DNA of 64,000 nucleotides from CAZPQK01 sp964588695 (GTDB lineage: Bacteria > Krumholzibacteriota > Krumholzibacteriia > WVZY01 > JAKEHA01): assembly GCA_964588695.1 (NCBI GenBank), contig CAZPQK010000005.1, positions 186,001 through 250,000 of the forward strand, read 5' to 3'. Of the stretch, positions 24,413 to 32,154 are shown in pieces; within the stretch, counting starts at the first letter, position 1, and each line of letters starts with the position of its first letter. Under the pieces are notes generated by a model. That model was not told the origin of the DNA. It made no database searches and saw only the letters and a program-made list of their open reading frames with translations. The position numbers were made by a program, and so were the translations under genes.

Positions 24413-26128
24413 GTGCGCACAGACTTCTTTCGGGCCACCTTTTGCCGGTGGTCGGCGCTTGTCGGCGTTATTGCCTGCGTCGCTTTCGTTCGTCCCGCCG
24501 CGTCGCAAACCACTCAACACTACGCCGATTATCTTGTCGGTGTTTATCTGCTGGAGTCAAACAACCCTAAGGCAGCGGTAGACCATCTGGAATACGCCTG
24601 GCGGCATGGGGAGCAGGCGCCCAAAATTGGGCATCGACTGGCAGAAGCCTATTATCTGCTAAAGAACTTCACTCGGGCCGAAATGGTGATGGACACGGCG
24701 CTGGATCATGACGTCAATGACGCCGTTGCATTGGTGATGAAGGCAAAAATTCGCTACATTCGCCGCGACGCCGACACGGCTGTTGCATTATTGCTGCGGG
24801 CTCGGGAGCACAATCCACCGCGATTTGACGTCGAACAGTTGCTTGGTAATATAGAGTACGAGCGGGGTAATCACGCCGAGGCTGCCGAAGCGTATGGCCA
24901 ATGTGTGGCCATCGATCCAAATTATCCCTATATTTTCTACCGGTACGGCGTCCTGTTACGGCGATTGGGCCGAAATCCCGAAGCCGAGACCGCGCTGAAG
25001 AGCGCAGCCGAAATCGATCCCGGTTTTGCCGAGCCGCTTTTGGCCCTGGCCGAGCTGTATGTTGAACAGCACCGCGACAACGAGGCCGTCGCGTTGTTGG
25101 AGTACATGCAAAGCCAGGGCCTTTCTACTTACCGGGCATCAATGACTTTGGCCGACTTGTACTTGCAACGCGAGCGCTTTCGCGAAGGCGTTGTGTTGAT
25201 GGAGCGGCTGAGTCGCGAGCGTGACCTGGACCGCGAAGGCAAGTTGTTGCTGGGGCGATTCTACCTGGAAACTAAAGCTCACGATAACGCCACGCGCGTG
25301 TTTACCAAAATGTACGCCGACGAGCCTGGGCCCGAACTCGCGCGGGTATTGGGCGAGGTGTATTTGAAGGCCGGTGACGCCGACAAGTCACGTGAGCACT
25401 TCGAAGCCGCGATTGCCCACAGTCCCGATGACTACCGCAGCTACGTGGGGTTGTTCTTTGCCACATCCACTCGCTTTGCGCCCGCGGGGAGTGTTCCTAT
25501 CGAGATGGAGCTGGAAGAACGTATCGCGCTACTCGACCGCGCCGCCAGGCACGTTGCCGGACACGACTTTGAAGGAAACTACATGGTTGGCCTGTCGTAC
25601 CTTTCCGTCGATCAGCTGGATGCGGCCGCGATGCATCTGGGGCGCGCTCATGAGCTCCGTCCGGATAACCCCGATGCGCTACTGAACCTGGCCAATGTGT
25701 GTGAGCGACAACACCGGCTCGAAGACGCGGAGCGTCATTTGGTGCGATTGCACGGACTCGCTCCCAATGATCCGGTGGTTGCCAACTTCTACGGCTACGT
25801 ACTTGCGCAGTTGGACAAGGACCTGGACAAAGCGCATAAGTTGCTGCAAATCTCGCTGGCGGCTGACCCGGACAACGGGTACTACCTTGACAGTTTCGGC
25901 TGGATTCTCTACCAACAGGGAGACTATCGCGGTGCCGTGACTGCGCTGGAGCAGGCCGCCGCTCGCGTTCCGGACGATCCGGTTATTCTTGAGCATTTGG
26001 GAGACGCCCACCGTGCGCTGCGCAATTACGACAAGGCCACGGCTGCGTACCAGCGGTCGAGCGAGCTTCAGATTCACAACGAAGACGTGCTTCGCAAGTT
26101 GGAAGAAGCAACGCGCCCGCGCCCGTAG
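24413..26128 (+). CDS. secreted tetratricopeptide-repeat protein, 571 residues
   Basis: A signal peptide (about residues 1-32, ending VRPAASQ) is followed by TPR units almost to the C-terminus; good examples are EAAEAYGQCVAIDPNYPYIF, AAMHLGRAHELRPDNPDALL and YDKATAAYQRSSELQ. This predicts a periplasmic or outer-membrane scaffold. The start is GTG 24413, directly before the signal peptide; no clear Shine-Dalgarno. In Bacteroidota a comparable TPR protein precedes a DUF4292 lipoprotein, and here too a LolB-like lipoprotein follows. Partner and exact role are unknown. Confidence 0.85.
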   Translation: MRTDFFRATFCRWSALVGVIACVAFVRPAASQTTQHYADYLVGVYLLESNNPKAAVDHLEYAWRHGEQAPKIGHRLAEAYYLLKNFTRAEMVMDTALDHDVNDAVALVMKAKIRYIRRDADTAVALLLRAREHNPPRFDVEQLLGNIEYERGNHAEAAEAYGQCVAIDPNYPYIFYRYGVLLRRLGRNPEAETALKSAAEIDPGFAEPLLALAELYVEQHRDNEAVALLEYMQSQGLSTYRASMTLADLYLQRERFREGVVLMERLSRERDLDREGKLLLGRFYLETKAHDNATRVFTKMYADEPGPELARVLGEVYLKAGDADKSREHFEAAIAHSPDDYRSYVGLFFATSTRFAPAGSVPIEMELEERIALLDRAARHVAGHDFEGNYMVGLSYLSVDQLDAAAMHLGRAHELRPDNPDALLNLANVCERQHRLEDAERHLVRLHGLAPNDPVVANFYGYVLAQLDKDLDKAHKLLQISLAADPDNGYYLDSFGWILYQQGDYRGAVTALEQAAARVPDDPVILEHLGDAHRALRNYDKATAAYQRSSELQIHNEDVLRKLEEATRPRP

Positions 26129-26819
26129 CACTTGCTTCGCAACTCTACCCCTGCTGTTTCTTCTGGGTTCGTGTGGCCCTCCCGATGTTAACGTAGACGT
26201 CGGCGATGACCGCGGATGTGCGCAACTACACGAATGGTTTCGCACCGTTCATTTAGACGCTGGCCAGTACACCGGAGCGGCGACGATCGACGTAAAGCAA
26301 TATCGTTTGCGTGGTCGGTTTGAGCTCGATCTGGTGAACCAACGTGACCTTACATTGCGTTTTCGAACCTCGGGGGCGATCGGTCAGCAGGCTGAAGATC
26401 TGGTGGTGTCGCTTTACGCGGATACGCTCCGTATCCTCGATCGCGAGCGCGCGATTCTTTATCGCCCGGCTGATATCGACACCATGATGGCAGACGTTGG
26501 CGGCGCGCGCGCGGTAACCGACTGGATCGACCGGCTTCGGTTGTGGCCGCCAGATTGCGATCGCTTTCGCGAAGTAAACCTGAGCGGGGAGGACAAAATC
26601 GAAGGTCGCCTGGACGGCGAACCTTTCGGAGTTTCGCGACTCCCCGGTTCCGGTCCCGGCAGCGATTACCGTCCAACCGCGGCGTTCTGGGACGTGGCGA
26701 TTCCGGGAGAGGCCGACGACGAACTGCGAGTTAGTTACCGCTGGCGGGAGCAGGGGCTTAGCGAGGTCCGCCTTGAGCTAGAGCGACGGCGATGGCGAGT
26801 GATACTTTATGTGGACTAG
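26013..26819 (+). CDS. lipoprotein, LolB/DUF4292-like, start uncertain
   Basis: The lipobox LPLLFLLGSC places the lipidated cysteine at 26172-26174, and about 215 residues of mixed beta sequence follow (for example YTGAATIDVKQYRLRGRFEL), reminiscent of LolA/LolB-fold lipoproteins. The signal peptide should start near 26110-26130, yet no ATG, GTG or TTG lies in frame there; the nearest are GTG 26013 and TTG 25989, which leave an N-terminal region of about 40 or more residues overlapping the TPR gene. The start given is the closest canonical one. Coupled reinitiation at a rare codon is an alternative. Function is inferred from context and fold guess only. Confidence 0.6.
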   Translation: MRCAITTRPRLRTSGRASFRFTTKTCFASWKKQRARARSTCFATLPLLFLLGSCGPPDVNVDVGDDRGCAQLHEWFRTVHLDAGQYTGAATIDVKQYRLRGRFELDLVNQRDLTLRFRTSGAIGQQAEDLVVSLYADTLRILDRERAILYRPADIDTMMADVGGARAVTDWIDRLRLWPPDCDRFREVNLSGEDKIEGRLDGEPFGVSRLPGSGPGSDYRPTAAFWDVAIPGEADDELRVSYRWREQGLSEVRLELERRRWRVILYVD

Positions 26820-26820
26820 G

Positions 26821-26845
26821 TAACACGTTGTAACATAATGTGTTA
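26821..26845 (+). terminator. AT-rich hairpin after the lipoprotein gene
   Basis: TAACACGTTGT and ATAATGTGTTA form an 11-bp stem (two G-U pairs in RNA) around an AAC loop, starting one base after the stop. There is no T run, so it could be a weak terminator, an mRNA-end stabiliser, or an operator for the sigma factor gene downstream. TTGTAA (26828-26833) and TATAGT (26853-26858), 19 bases apart, may form a promoter here. Confidence 0.4.
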
Positions 26846-26947
26846 TACGACTTATAGTGGTCACGCCTCTGGATACTCTGCGCATTCGTTTGTTGTTGGG
26901 AACCATTCTGGACCGCCGGGGTACATAAACCCAACTGGAGGAAGGCT

Positions 26948-27577
26948 TTGTTCGCCGATCTGTACAGAGAAAAGGGCAAGTTGAACGAGCTGACCGACGA
27001 GGATCTGATGCTACGAGTCCAGCAGGGTGACACGGCCTGCTTTGACCTCCTCGTCGAGCGGTATAAGGTTCGTTTGTTTAATTATCTCCTGCGCCTGGTG
27101 GGAAATCGGGACGATGCGGAAGAGATCGCGCAGGAGGCGTTTGTCAAAGCCTACATCCACGCTGGGAAGTACAAGACGATTGCTAAGTTCTCCACCTGGC
27201 TTTACACGATTGCCACCAACCTGGTGCGCAACCGGATGAGAGCCAAGAGCCGACGACCCCAAATGGTTCCGCTGTGGGGAACTGGAAGCAAGGATTCTGA
27301 CGAAGAGAAACAAATCGATCTCGAAGATAACAGTCGTTCGCCCGAAGACACGATGAACGACTCCGAACTGGGGCAGGTCATCTCTGAAGCCATTCAGCAG
27401 ATTCCCGAAAAGTATCGCACCAGTTTTGTGCTACGCGAGATCAATCAATTGTCGTACGAAGAAATCGCCGCGGTGACCGGCCTTAAACTGGGAACGGTTC
27501 GTTCCCGAATTAACCGGGCGAGAAACTACTTTAGACAGATCGTAGAGCCCGTCCTCGAAAAGGGCATCGACTTCTAG
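26948..27577 (+). CDS. ECF sigma factor, RpoE-like
   Basis: Extracytoplasmic-function sigma factor of 209 residues. Region 2 covers about residues 15-90 (GDTACFDLLVERYKVRLFNY, DDAEEIAQEAFVKAY), region 4 about 140-200 (IPEKYRTSFVLREINQLSYEEIAAV then GTVRSRINRAR). Start is TTG 26948 with GGAGGA upstream. The gene 11 bases downstream encodes a zinc-finger anti-sigma factor, so it is probably held inactive until an envelope signal. The surrounding envelope genes suggest an RpoE-like stress role, which is inference. Confidence 0.92.
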   Translation: MFADLYREKGKLNELTDEDLMLRVQQGDTACFDLLVERYKVRLFNYLLRLVGNRDDAEEIAQEAFVKAYIHAGKYKTIAKFSTWLYTIATNLVRNRMRAKSRRPQMVPLWGTGSKDSDEEKQIDLEDNSRSPEDTMNDSELGQVISEAIQQIPEKYRTSFVLREINQLSYEEIAAVTGLKLGTVRSRINRARNYFRQIVEPVLEKGIDF

Positions 27578-27588
27578 GAGGACCCCTG

Positions 27589-28290
27589 ATGAACTGCCGC
27601 AAAGCGCGGAAGTTGATTTGCGAATACGTAGACGGTGTGGCCGACGAATCCGTTCGGCTGGACCTGGAGCAGCACCTTTGTGCTTGTTCCGAATGTGATG
27701 CTCAAGCCACGTCGCTCAAGCAGAGTCTCGACTTGCTTCACCGCGCGCCGGTGGTTTCGGTCGACGATGACTTTGCGTGGCAGGTACGACTTCGCATTAA
27801 TCGCGAACGCCATCGCATTAACGAAGCGGCGGAATCGTCGGGTGCGTTGGTTCGTCGCTGGAATTTGCGCTTCGCTGCCACAGCTGCAGCGGCTATGGTG
27901 GTGCTGGTTGGTGTGGGCGCCGTGGGGATGAAACAAGGTTGGGTGCCGACCGGGAACACCACCGGTGTAGGCGATTTCGCTAGTGGCGCGCCGGCGACCG
28001 AGCGGGTAGTGACGTCACGGCCGTCTTGGGACAGCAGTGCTTCCAGCGGGCCCGTCCAAACCGTCAGCCGCGGCGGTAGCCCTTCAAGTGCCGCAAGTGC
28101 GCTGGGTATTCTTGATCGCGAAGCCACGCCTCAGGAGTTAATTATTGATCAACTGAACCAAATGGACTCCGATGCCGCGATGCGAACCCTCGAACAAAAC
28201 ATCCGCTGGATGCAGGTCGAGTTGCAGCGGCGGCAGATTATGAGTTTGCGTGAGCGGCGCACCATTCCGGTAGGAACGACACCCCGGTAG
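27589..28290 (+). CDS. anti-sigma factor with zinc-finger (ZAS) domain and one membrane helix
   Basis: Partner of the ECF sigma factor upstream. The N-terminal anti-sigma domain carries the H-x3-C-x2-C zinc motif in QHLCACSECDAQA (near residue 30), one membrane helix spans about residues 97-116 (LRFAATAAAAMVVLVGVGAV), and the outer part has a Gly/Ser-rich linker and a C-terminal coiled segment (DQLNQMDSDAAMRTLEQNI). This topology fits release by regulated proteolysis. 233 residues. A strong terminator follows. Confidence 0.88.
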   Translation: MNCRKARKLICEYVDGVADESVRLDLEQHLCACSECDAQATSLKQSLDLLHRAPVVSVDDDFAWQVRLRINRERHRINEAAESSGALVRRWNLRFAATAAAAMVVLVGVGAVGMKQGWVPTGNTTGVGDFASGAPATERVVTSRPSWDSSASSGPVQTVSRGGSPSSAASALGILDREATPQELIIDQLNQMDSDAAMRTLEQNIRWMQVELQRRQIMSLRERRTIPVGTTPR

Positions 28291-28311
28291 TGCCCGAACG
28301 CATCCCTGACG

Positions 28312-28350
28312 ATCGGCCTCCGCTTTTTTAGCGGGGGCCGATTTGTTTTT
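28312..28350 (+). terminator. intrinsic terminator of the sigma/anti-sigma operon
   Basis: ATCGGCCTCCGC (28312-28323) pairs with GCGGGGGCCGAT (28331-28342) with one G-U/mismatch, followed by TTTGTTTTT. The loop is also T-rich. Confidence 0.85.
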
Positions 28351-28376
28351 GGCGTGGGCGCGTCACGTCGTATATT
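28349..28376 (+). promoter_or_regulatory. possible promoter of the DUF4837 gene
   Basis: TTGGCG (28349-28354), 16 bases, TATATT (28371-28376); the start would fall near 28383, only about 5 bases before the ATG at 28388, which has no Shine-Dalgarno. As at fabG, the -35 begins in the T run of the preceding terminator. Confidence 0.4.
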
Positions 28377-28387
28377 CTAAAACGACC

Positions 28388-29413
28388 ATGAACGAACGTC
28401 TCTCGACACCCCTGTTGTTGGCGGCGTTAGCCACCGTGCTAGCCCTTTCGGGTTGCCGCGAGATCCAGATCCCACCGCCTGGCTCTTACTCCAAGGTCTT
28501 GCTCGTCACCGAGCAGGGCGCTCGCGGTGAACTCCATCAACAACTAGAGCCGCTAATCGCGCGCGAACTTGACTACGTCATTAGTCAGGAAACTTCGTTC
28601 GATGTCACCGCCATGGCGGCGGTCAATCTGGAAGACTTCCCACCGTTTAAGAACATCGTAGTGGTTGGGGTCGCGGACCCTTCGACCGATGTTGGTGCTC
28701 GAATCATCAGTTGGGTAGGAAGCGATACCTGGGCCCGTATTCGTTCGGGCGAAGTCGCAATTCTTAAGAAAGACAACCTGCCTGGTGCCGGCCAGGTGAC
28801 ACTGATTATTACCGCGCCGTCCTACGAAGCGCTGCAAGACGTATTGACCGAACGTGGTGAAGAGATCGCCGATGTGTTGGAGTCGAGTTGCCGCGAACGT
28901 TTGCGTCGTTATTTATGCGAGACGCCGAATCAAAAACTTCAGAAGTCGTTGTTAGAAAGCTACGGCTTCTATCTCGACGTCCCTTATCTGTACACACTTC
29001 TGAGCGACGAAACTGAACCTCCGGGCGTCGAGATCATCCGTGATCTGCCGACGCGAATTTTGGGCGTGTACTGGCGCGACCAACGGCGCGCGCCCACCAT
29101 ACATGATGCCGACGAGCTGTTCGATTTTCGCGCAAAGTATGTGTGGGAACGTTACAACCAGGACAAGATGGATCGAGACCGGGTCCGCTTCCGCTACGAG
29201 CGGTTTGGTCCGTACACCGCAATTAAGATGGCGGGCTACTGGTACAACGACGTCGACATCGTGGGCGGCTACTTCGAGACATTCTTTGTTCATGATGAGG
29301 ATCAAAACTTGTTGTGGGCGGTCGACTGTCTGACCTACGCGCCCGGTCGCAACAAACACCCGCTGGTGCGCGAACTTCGCGCCCTGGCCGAAACCTTTCG
29401 CTACGACGCGTAA
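28388..29413 (+). CDS. DUF4837 family lipoprotein
   Basis: A 341-residue lipoprotein. The signal ends in the lipobox TVLALSGC (near residue 22). The body has the repeated domain pattern of DUF4837, a family I know mainly from Bacteroidota: an N-terminal half with VEFVVKDN-type strands (here VAILKKDNLPGAGQVTLIIT) and a C-terminal half with ILGVYWRDQRRAP and an RF-Y-RFGPY segment, ending in DCLTYAPGRNKHPLVRELRAL. Function is unknown. ATG 28388 was chosen because the in-frame upstream ATG at 28343 lies in the terminator. Confidence 0.78.
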   Translation: MNERLSTPLLLAALATVLALSGCREIQIPPPGSYSKVLLVTEQGARGELHQQLEPLIARELDYVISQETSFDVTAMAAVNLEDFPPFKNIVVVGVADPSTDVGARIISWVGSDTWARIRSGEVAILKKDNLPGAGQVTLIITAPSYEALQDVLTERGEEIADVLESSCRERLRRYLCETPNQKLQKSLLESYGFYLDVPYLYTLLSDETEPPGVEIIRDLPTRILGVYWRDQRRAPTIHDADELFDFRAKYVWERYNQDKMDRDRVRFRYERFGPYTAIKMAGYWYNDVDIVGGYFETFFVHDEDQNLLWAVDCLTYAPGRNKHPLVRELRALAETFRYDA

Positions 29414-29460
29414 TCACGACACCCTGATGGTTGGCATGGGAAGTGCTGAACCCTTCTGCG

Positions 29461-29501
29461 CAAACACGCCGAGTTGCCGTGCGCGACTGGCGGCGCGTTT
29501 G
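29461..29501 (+). repeat. inverted repeat after the DUF4837 gene
   Basis: CAAACACGCCG (29461-29471) and CGGCGCGTTTG (29491-29501) pair at 10 of 11 positions across a 19-base loop; a T-rich stretch (GTATTTTATT) follows 10 bases later. It may be a terminator. The rest of the gap 29414-29656 shows nothing else I can support. Confidence 0.4.
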
Positions 29502-29656
29502 TAACGTGCTGTATTTTATTGACTTCCACGCACTCTAGCTGTTTTTCGAGCATCGCCCGGTAATTGCGCGTTGGCAACCGAGCGTGCACAACGTAGGATG
29601 ACGGCAGATTCGGGTGGATTGTTGCTGACGGGCATTTGTTGTCGCGCCGGAAGAAA

Positions 29657-30955
29657 ATGACAGATCTTTACAAGAATCCAGAACTAGAAGCGCTGTTTAA
29701 GAAGTACCAGGCGAATCCCACTGGTCAGATTTTCGCGCCGCTCGCTGACGCCTGTCGCAAAGAGGGTATGGTGGAAGAGGCGCTGGAGATTACCGAGCGC
29801 GGTGTTCGTCAACACCCGGCCTACACCAGCGGATTGGTGGTGCACGCTAAGTGTCTCTACGACGCTGGTCGGCCCGACGAAGCATACACAGCTTTCGAAA
29901 AAGTTCTTAGCCTGGACGACAACAACCTGGTGGCATTGCGTTACCTGGGTACGCTCTCCATTCAGCGCGGAGATCACACGTCGGCACGTCGGTATCTTAA
30001 CCACATTCTTGAGTTCGACCCCGACAACTCCGAAATCGCCGCCGACCTGGAAGCGCTGGCAATTGACGAACAGCGCACCGCTGAAGTGTTACGCGCGACG
30101 ACCGCCGATCTTGACGACGATCCGACCGACGATCTGATGTCCGGTGACGACGGCGGCGATGCGTCGGTAGATGACGCTGCCGATGCCGAAGAAGACAACG
30201 CCCATGACGATGTCACCCACATCGATGCCGAAACTTCCGACGACGAAGCGTCCTCAGCGCCCGCTCCAGAAGTTGCAGTGACTGGTTCGAGTTCCAAACC
30301 TGAGGAACGCTTCGAAGGCAAATCGATTTCTCTGGGCCAGAAGACCGGAACGAGTGACGCTTTTGCGACTCGAACGCTGGCCGACATCTACGCGGCCCAG
30401 GGGTACAAAGATCGTGCACGCCGAATCTACGAAGATCTAATTGGCGAAACGCCCGACGACGAGAGTCTTCGCGTTCGTTGGCGCGAATTGGGCGGACAAG
30501 ATGAAGATCTTGCGGAGACAGCGGTTAGCCGGTCCATGTCGACAGACACGCATCAGGCGCCGACGCCAAACCCGGTTGCAACCAGTCCCGCCGCCAGCGA
30601 TCAAGTCGCGGCGGACGAAGCCGAATCCAGCTTTTCCCACATCGTCGAAACCATGGATGACGATGCCGACGTCGATGTGAACGTGGAGGACCTGGTTGAT
30701 TTGACGGCATCGGTTAGCGAAACGGTTCTGGCGCAGGACGTCGAAGAACACCCGGAAGCGGCAGCAGCTCCGTCGTCGCAGAACCGCCCCAAGCCCACTC
30801 CAGCCCCGCGCGCAACCTCGTCGGCTACCGCCGAGCCAGAGGACGCACCCGCATCGCCGCAGGCTGCGGAAGATGCTTCCGCCGCTCCTGGTGGCCGAGA
30901 CCAGCAGTCCTACGAGCAGTTCAAGCGCTGGCTAAAGAACATTTCCGACAAATAG
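29657..30955 (+). CDS. cytoplasmic TPR protein with long acidic disordered middle
   Basis: 432 residues from ATG 29657 (GGAAG upstream; a TTG lies 21 bases earlier). About three TPR units occupy residues 1-140 (for example AYTAFEKVLSLDDNNLVALR). A stretch rich in Asp, Glu, Ala and Ser follows (about 145-220). One further TPR-like unit (TLADIYAAQGYKDRARRIYE) is near residue 240, then more Pro/Ala/Asp low complexity, and a short conserved-looking end QSYEQFKRWLKNISDK. No signal peptide. The C-terminal helix could be a docking peptide. Function unknown; it sits upstream of efp after a terminator-like hairpin. Confidence 0.8.
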   Translation: MTDLYKNPELEALFKKYQANPTGQIFAPLADACRKEGMVEEALEITERGVRQHPAYTSGLVVHAKCLYDAGRPDEAYTAFEKVLSLDDNNLVALRYLGTLSIQRGDHTSARRYLNHILEFDPDNSEIAADLEALAIDEQRTAEVLRATTADLDDDPTDDLMSGDDGGDASVDDAADAEEDNAHDDVTHIDAETSDDEASSAPAPEVAVTGSSSKPEERFEGKSISLGQKTGTSDAFATRTLADIYAAQGYKDRARRIYEDLIGETPDDESLRVRWRELGGQDEDLAETAVSRSMSTDTHQAPTPNPVATSPAASDQVAADEAESSFSHIVETMDDDADVDVNVEDLVDLTASVSETVLAQDVEEHPEAAAAPSSQNRPKPTPAPRATSSATAEPEDAPASPQAAEDASAAPGGRDQQSYEQFKRWLKNISDK

Positions 30956-30998
30956 TTTCGCCTGCCCGCTGCGCCTACTCGCCCCCATCTTTTCTCTG

Positions 30999-31024
30999 GA
31001 AACCCGGTTCGGGGTTTCTTAATA
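30999..31024 (+). terminator. possible terminator after the TPR gene
   Basis: GAAACCC (30999-31005), a 6-base loop, GGGTTTC (31012-31018), followed by TTAAT. Stem is perfect but short and the T run weak. Confidence 0.45.
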
Positions 31025-31035
31025 TCCTACGACTA

Positions 31036-31065
31036 TTGGTTTGCGTCCCGCCGACGCAGTATTGA
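31036..31065 (+). promoter_or_regulatory. possible efp promoter with internal palindrome
   Basis: TTGGTT (31036-31041), 18 bases, TATTGA (31060-31065). The spacer holds the inverted repeat TGCGTC-N5-GACGCA (31042-31058), which could bind a regulator. Leader about 20 bases, with AGAGG before the ATG. Confidence 0.35.
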
Positions 31066-31090
31066 TCGATCTTAAGAAATCAGAGGCAAA

Positions 31091-31648
31091 ATGGCCGACA
31101 CCAGCGACATCCGCAACGGTCTGATCATGGACATGGACGGCGTCTATTGGGTGGTACAGGAATTCCTGCACGTTAAGCCCGGCAAAGGCGGCGCGTTCGT
31201 ACGTACCAAAATCAAGAACCTGTTGACCGAACAGGTCAAAGAGCACACTTTTCGTGCTGGCGAGAAAATCACCGAAGTCACCGTGTTCAAACAGCCGTAC
31301 CAGTATCTCTATAACGACGGCGACATTTACTACATGATGGACAAGGAAACTTACGAACAACTGGAGCTTCCCAAGGGCATGGTGGAAGAGCATAAGGGCT
31401 ACCTCAAAGAGAACATGGACGTTGATATTCTGTTACACAACGGGAGCCCGTTGATGGTGAACATCCCCAACCATGTCGAGCTAGTGGTGGCGCAAACCGA
31501 CCCGGGGCTTAAAGGGGACACCGCGACCGGCGGTTCCAAGCCCGCGACAATGGAAACGGGTTTGGTGGTTCAGGTGCCGTTGTTCATCGACGAAGGCGAT
31601 ACGCTTAAAATTGACACTCGCACCGGAAAATACATGTCACGCGTTTAA
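31091..31648 (+). CDS. efp: elongation factor P
   Basis: Rescues ribosomes stalled at consecutive prolines. The 185-residue, three-domain protein has the tip loop KPGKGGAF with a lysine at residue 32, the form modified by beta-lysylation (EpmA) or similar; no modifying enzyme is in the window. The C-terminal end GDTLKIDTRTGKYMSRV is the family signature. It leads efp-accB, a very common arrangement. Confidence 0.95.
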   Translation: MADTSDIRNGLIMDMDGVYWVVQEFLHVKPGKGGAFVRTKIKNLLTEQVKEHTFRAGEKITEVTVFKQPYQYLYNDGDIYYMMDKETYEQLELPKGMVEEHKGYLKENMDVDILLHNGSPLMVNIPNHVELVVAQTDPGLKGDTATGGSKPATMETGLVVQVPLFIDEGDTLKIDTRTGKYMSRV

Positions 31649-31666
31649 GGAACGGCGGTTAGGGCG

Positions 31667-32137
31667 ATGGAAAAGTTCGATTTGGACAAGAAAGAGATCA
31701 AAGAGCTGATCAAGCTGGTCGAAGACAGCGATATCAGCGAGCTTGAAGTATCCGACGGAAAACGCAACATTCGCATCGCCAAGGGTGGTATGGCTCCGGC
31801 CGTAGCCGTCCCCGCAGTTTCTCCTGCCCCGGCCGCTTCTGCGGCCCCCCCCGCTGCCGACGCCCCCGAGTCCGGGGAAGAGGCGTTGGCATCGAACTTG
31901 AAACAAGTGGTATCGCCGATGGTGGGTACTTTTTATAGATCACCCGCTCCAGGCGCCGACGCCTTCGTGGAAGTCGGCCAAACCGTATCCGTCGGGCAGA
32001 CGGTCTGTATCGTGGAAGCGATGAAGCTGATGAACGAGATTGGCTCGGATTTCGGTGGCATCGTTCGCAAGATACTGGTGGAAAACGCCCAACCGATCGA
32101 ATACGGACAACCGCTGTTTCTAGTTGAAACTAAATAA
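31667..32137 (+). CDS. accB: acetyl-CoA carboxylase biotin carboxyl carrier protein
   Basis: Carries biotin between the carboxylase (AccC) and the carboxyltransferase. A 156-residue protein: N-terminal helix (LDKKEIKELIKLVEDSDISE), an Ala/Pro-rich hinge (about 42-72) and the biotinyl domain (about 80-156) with the modified lysine in EAMKLMNE. efp lies 18 bases upstream. Usually accC follows directly; here a pilT-like gene intervenes. Confidence 0.95.
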   Translation: MEKFDLDKKEIKELIKLVEDSDISELEVSDGKRNIRIAKGGMAPAVAVPAVSPAPAASAAPPAADAPESGEEALASNLKQVVSPMVGTFYRSPAPGADAFVEVGQTVSVGQTVCIVEAMKLMNEIGSDFGGIVRKILVENAQPIEYGQPLFLVETK

Positions 32138-32154
32138 GTTACCGGGGGTTACCC

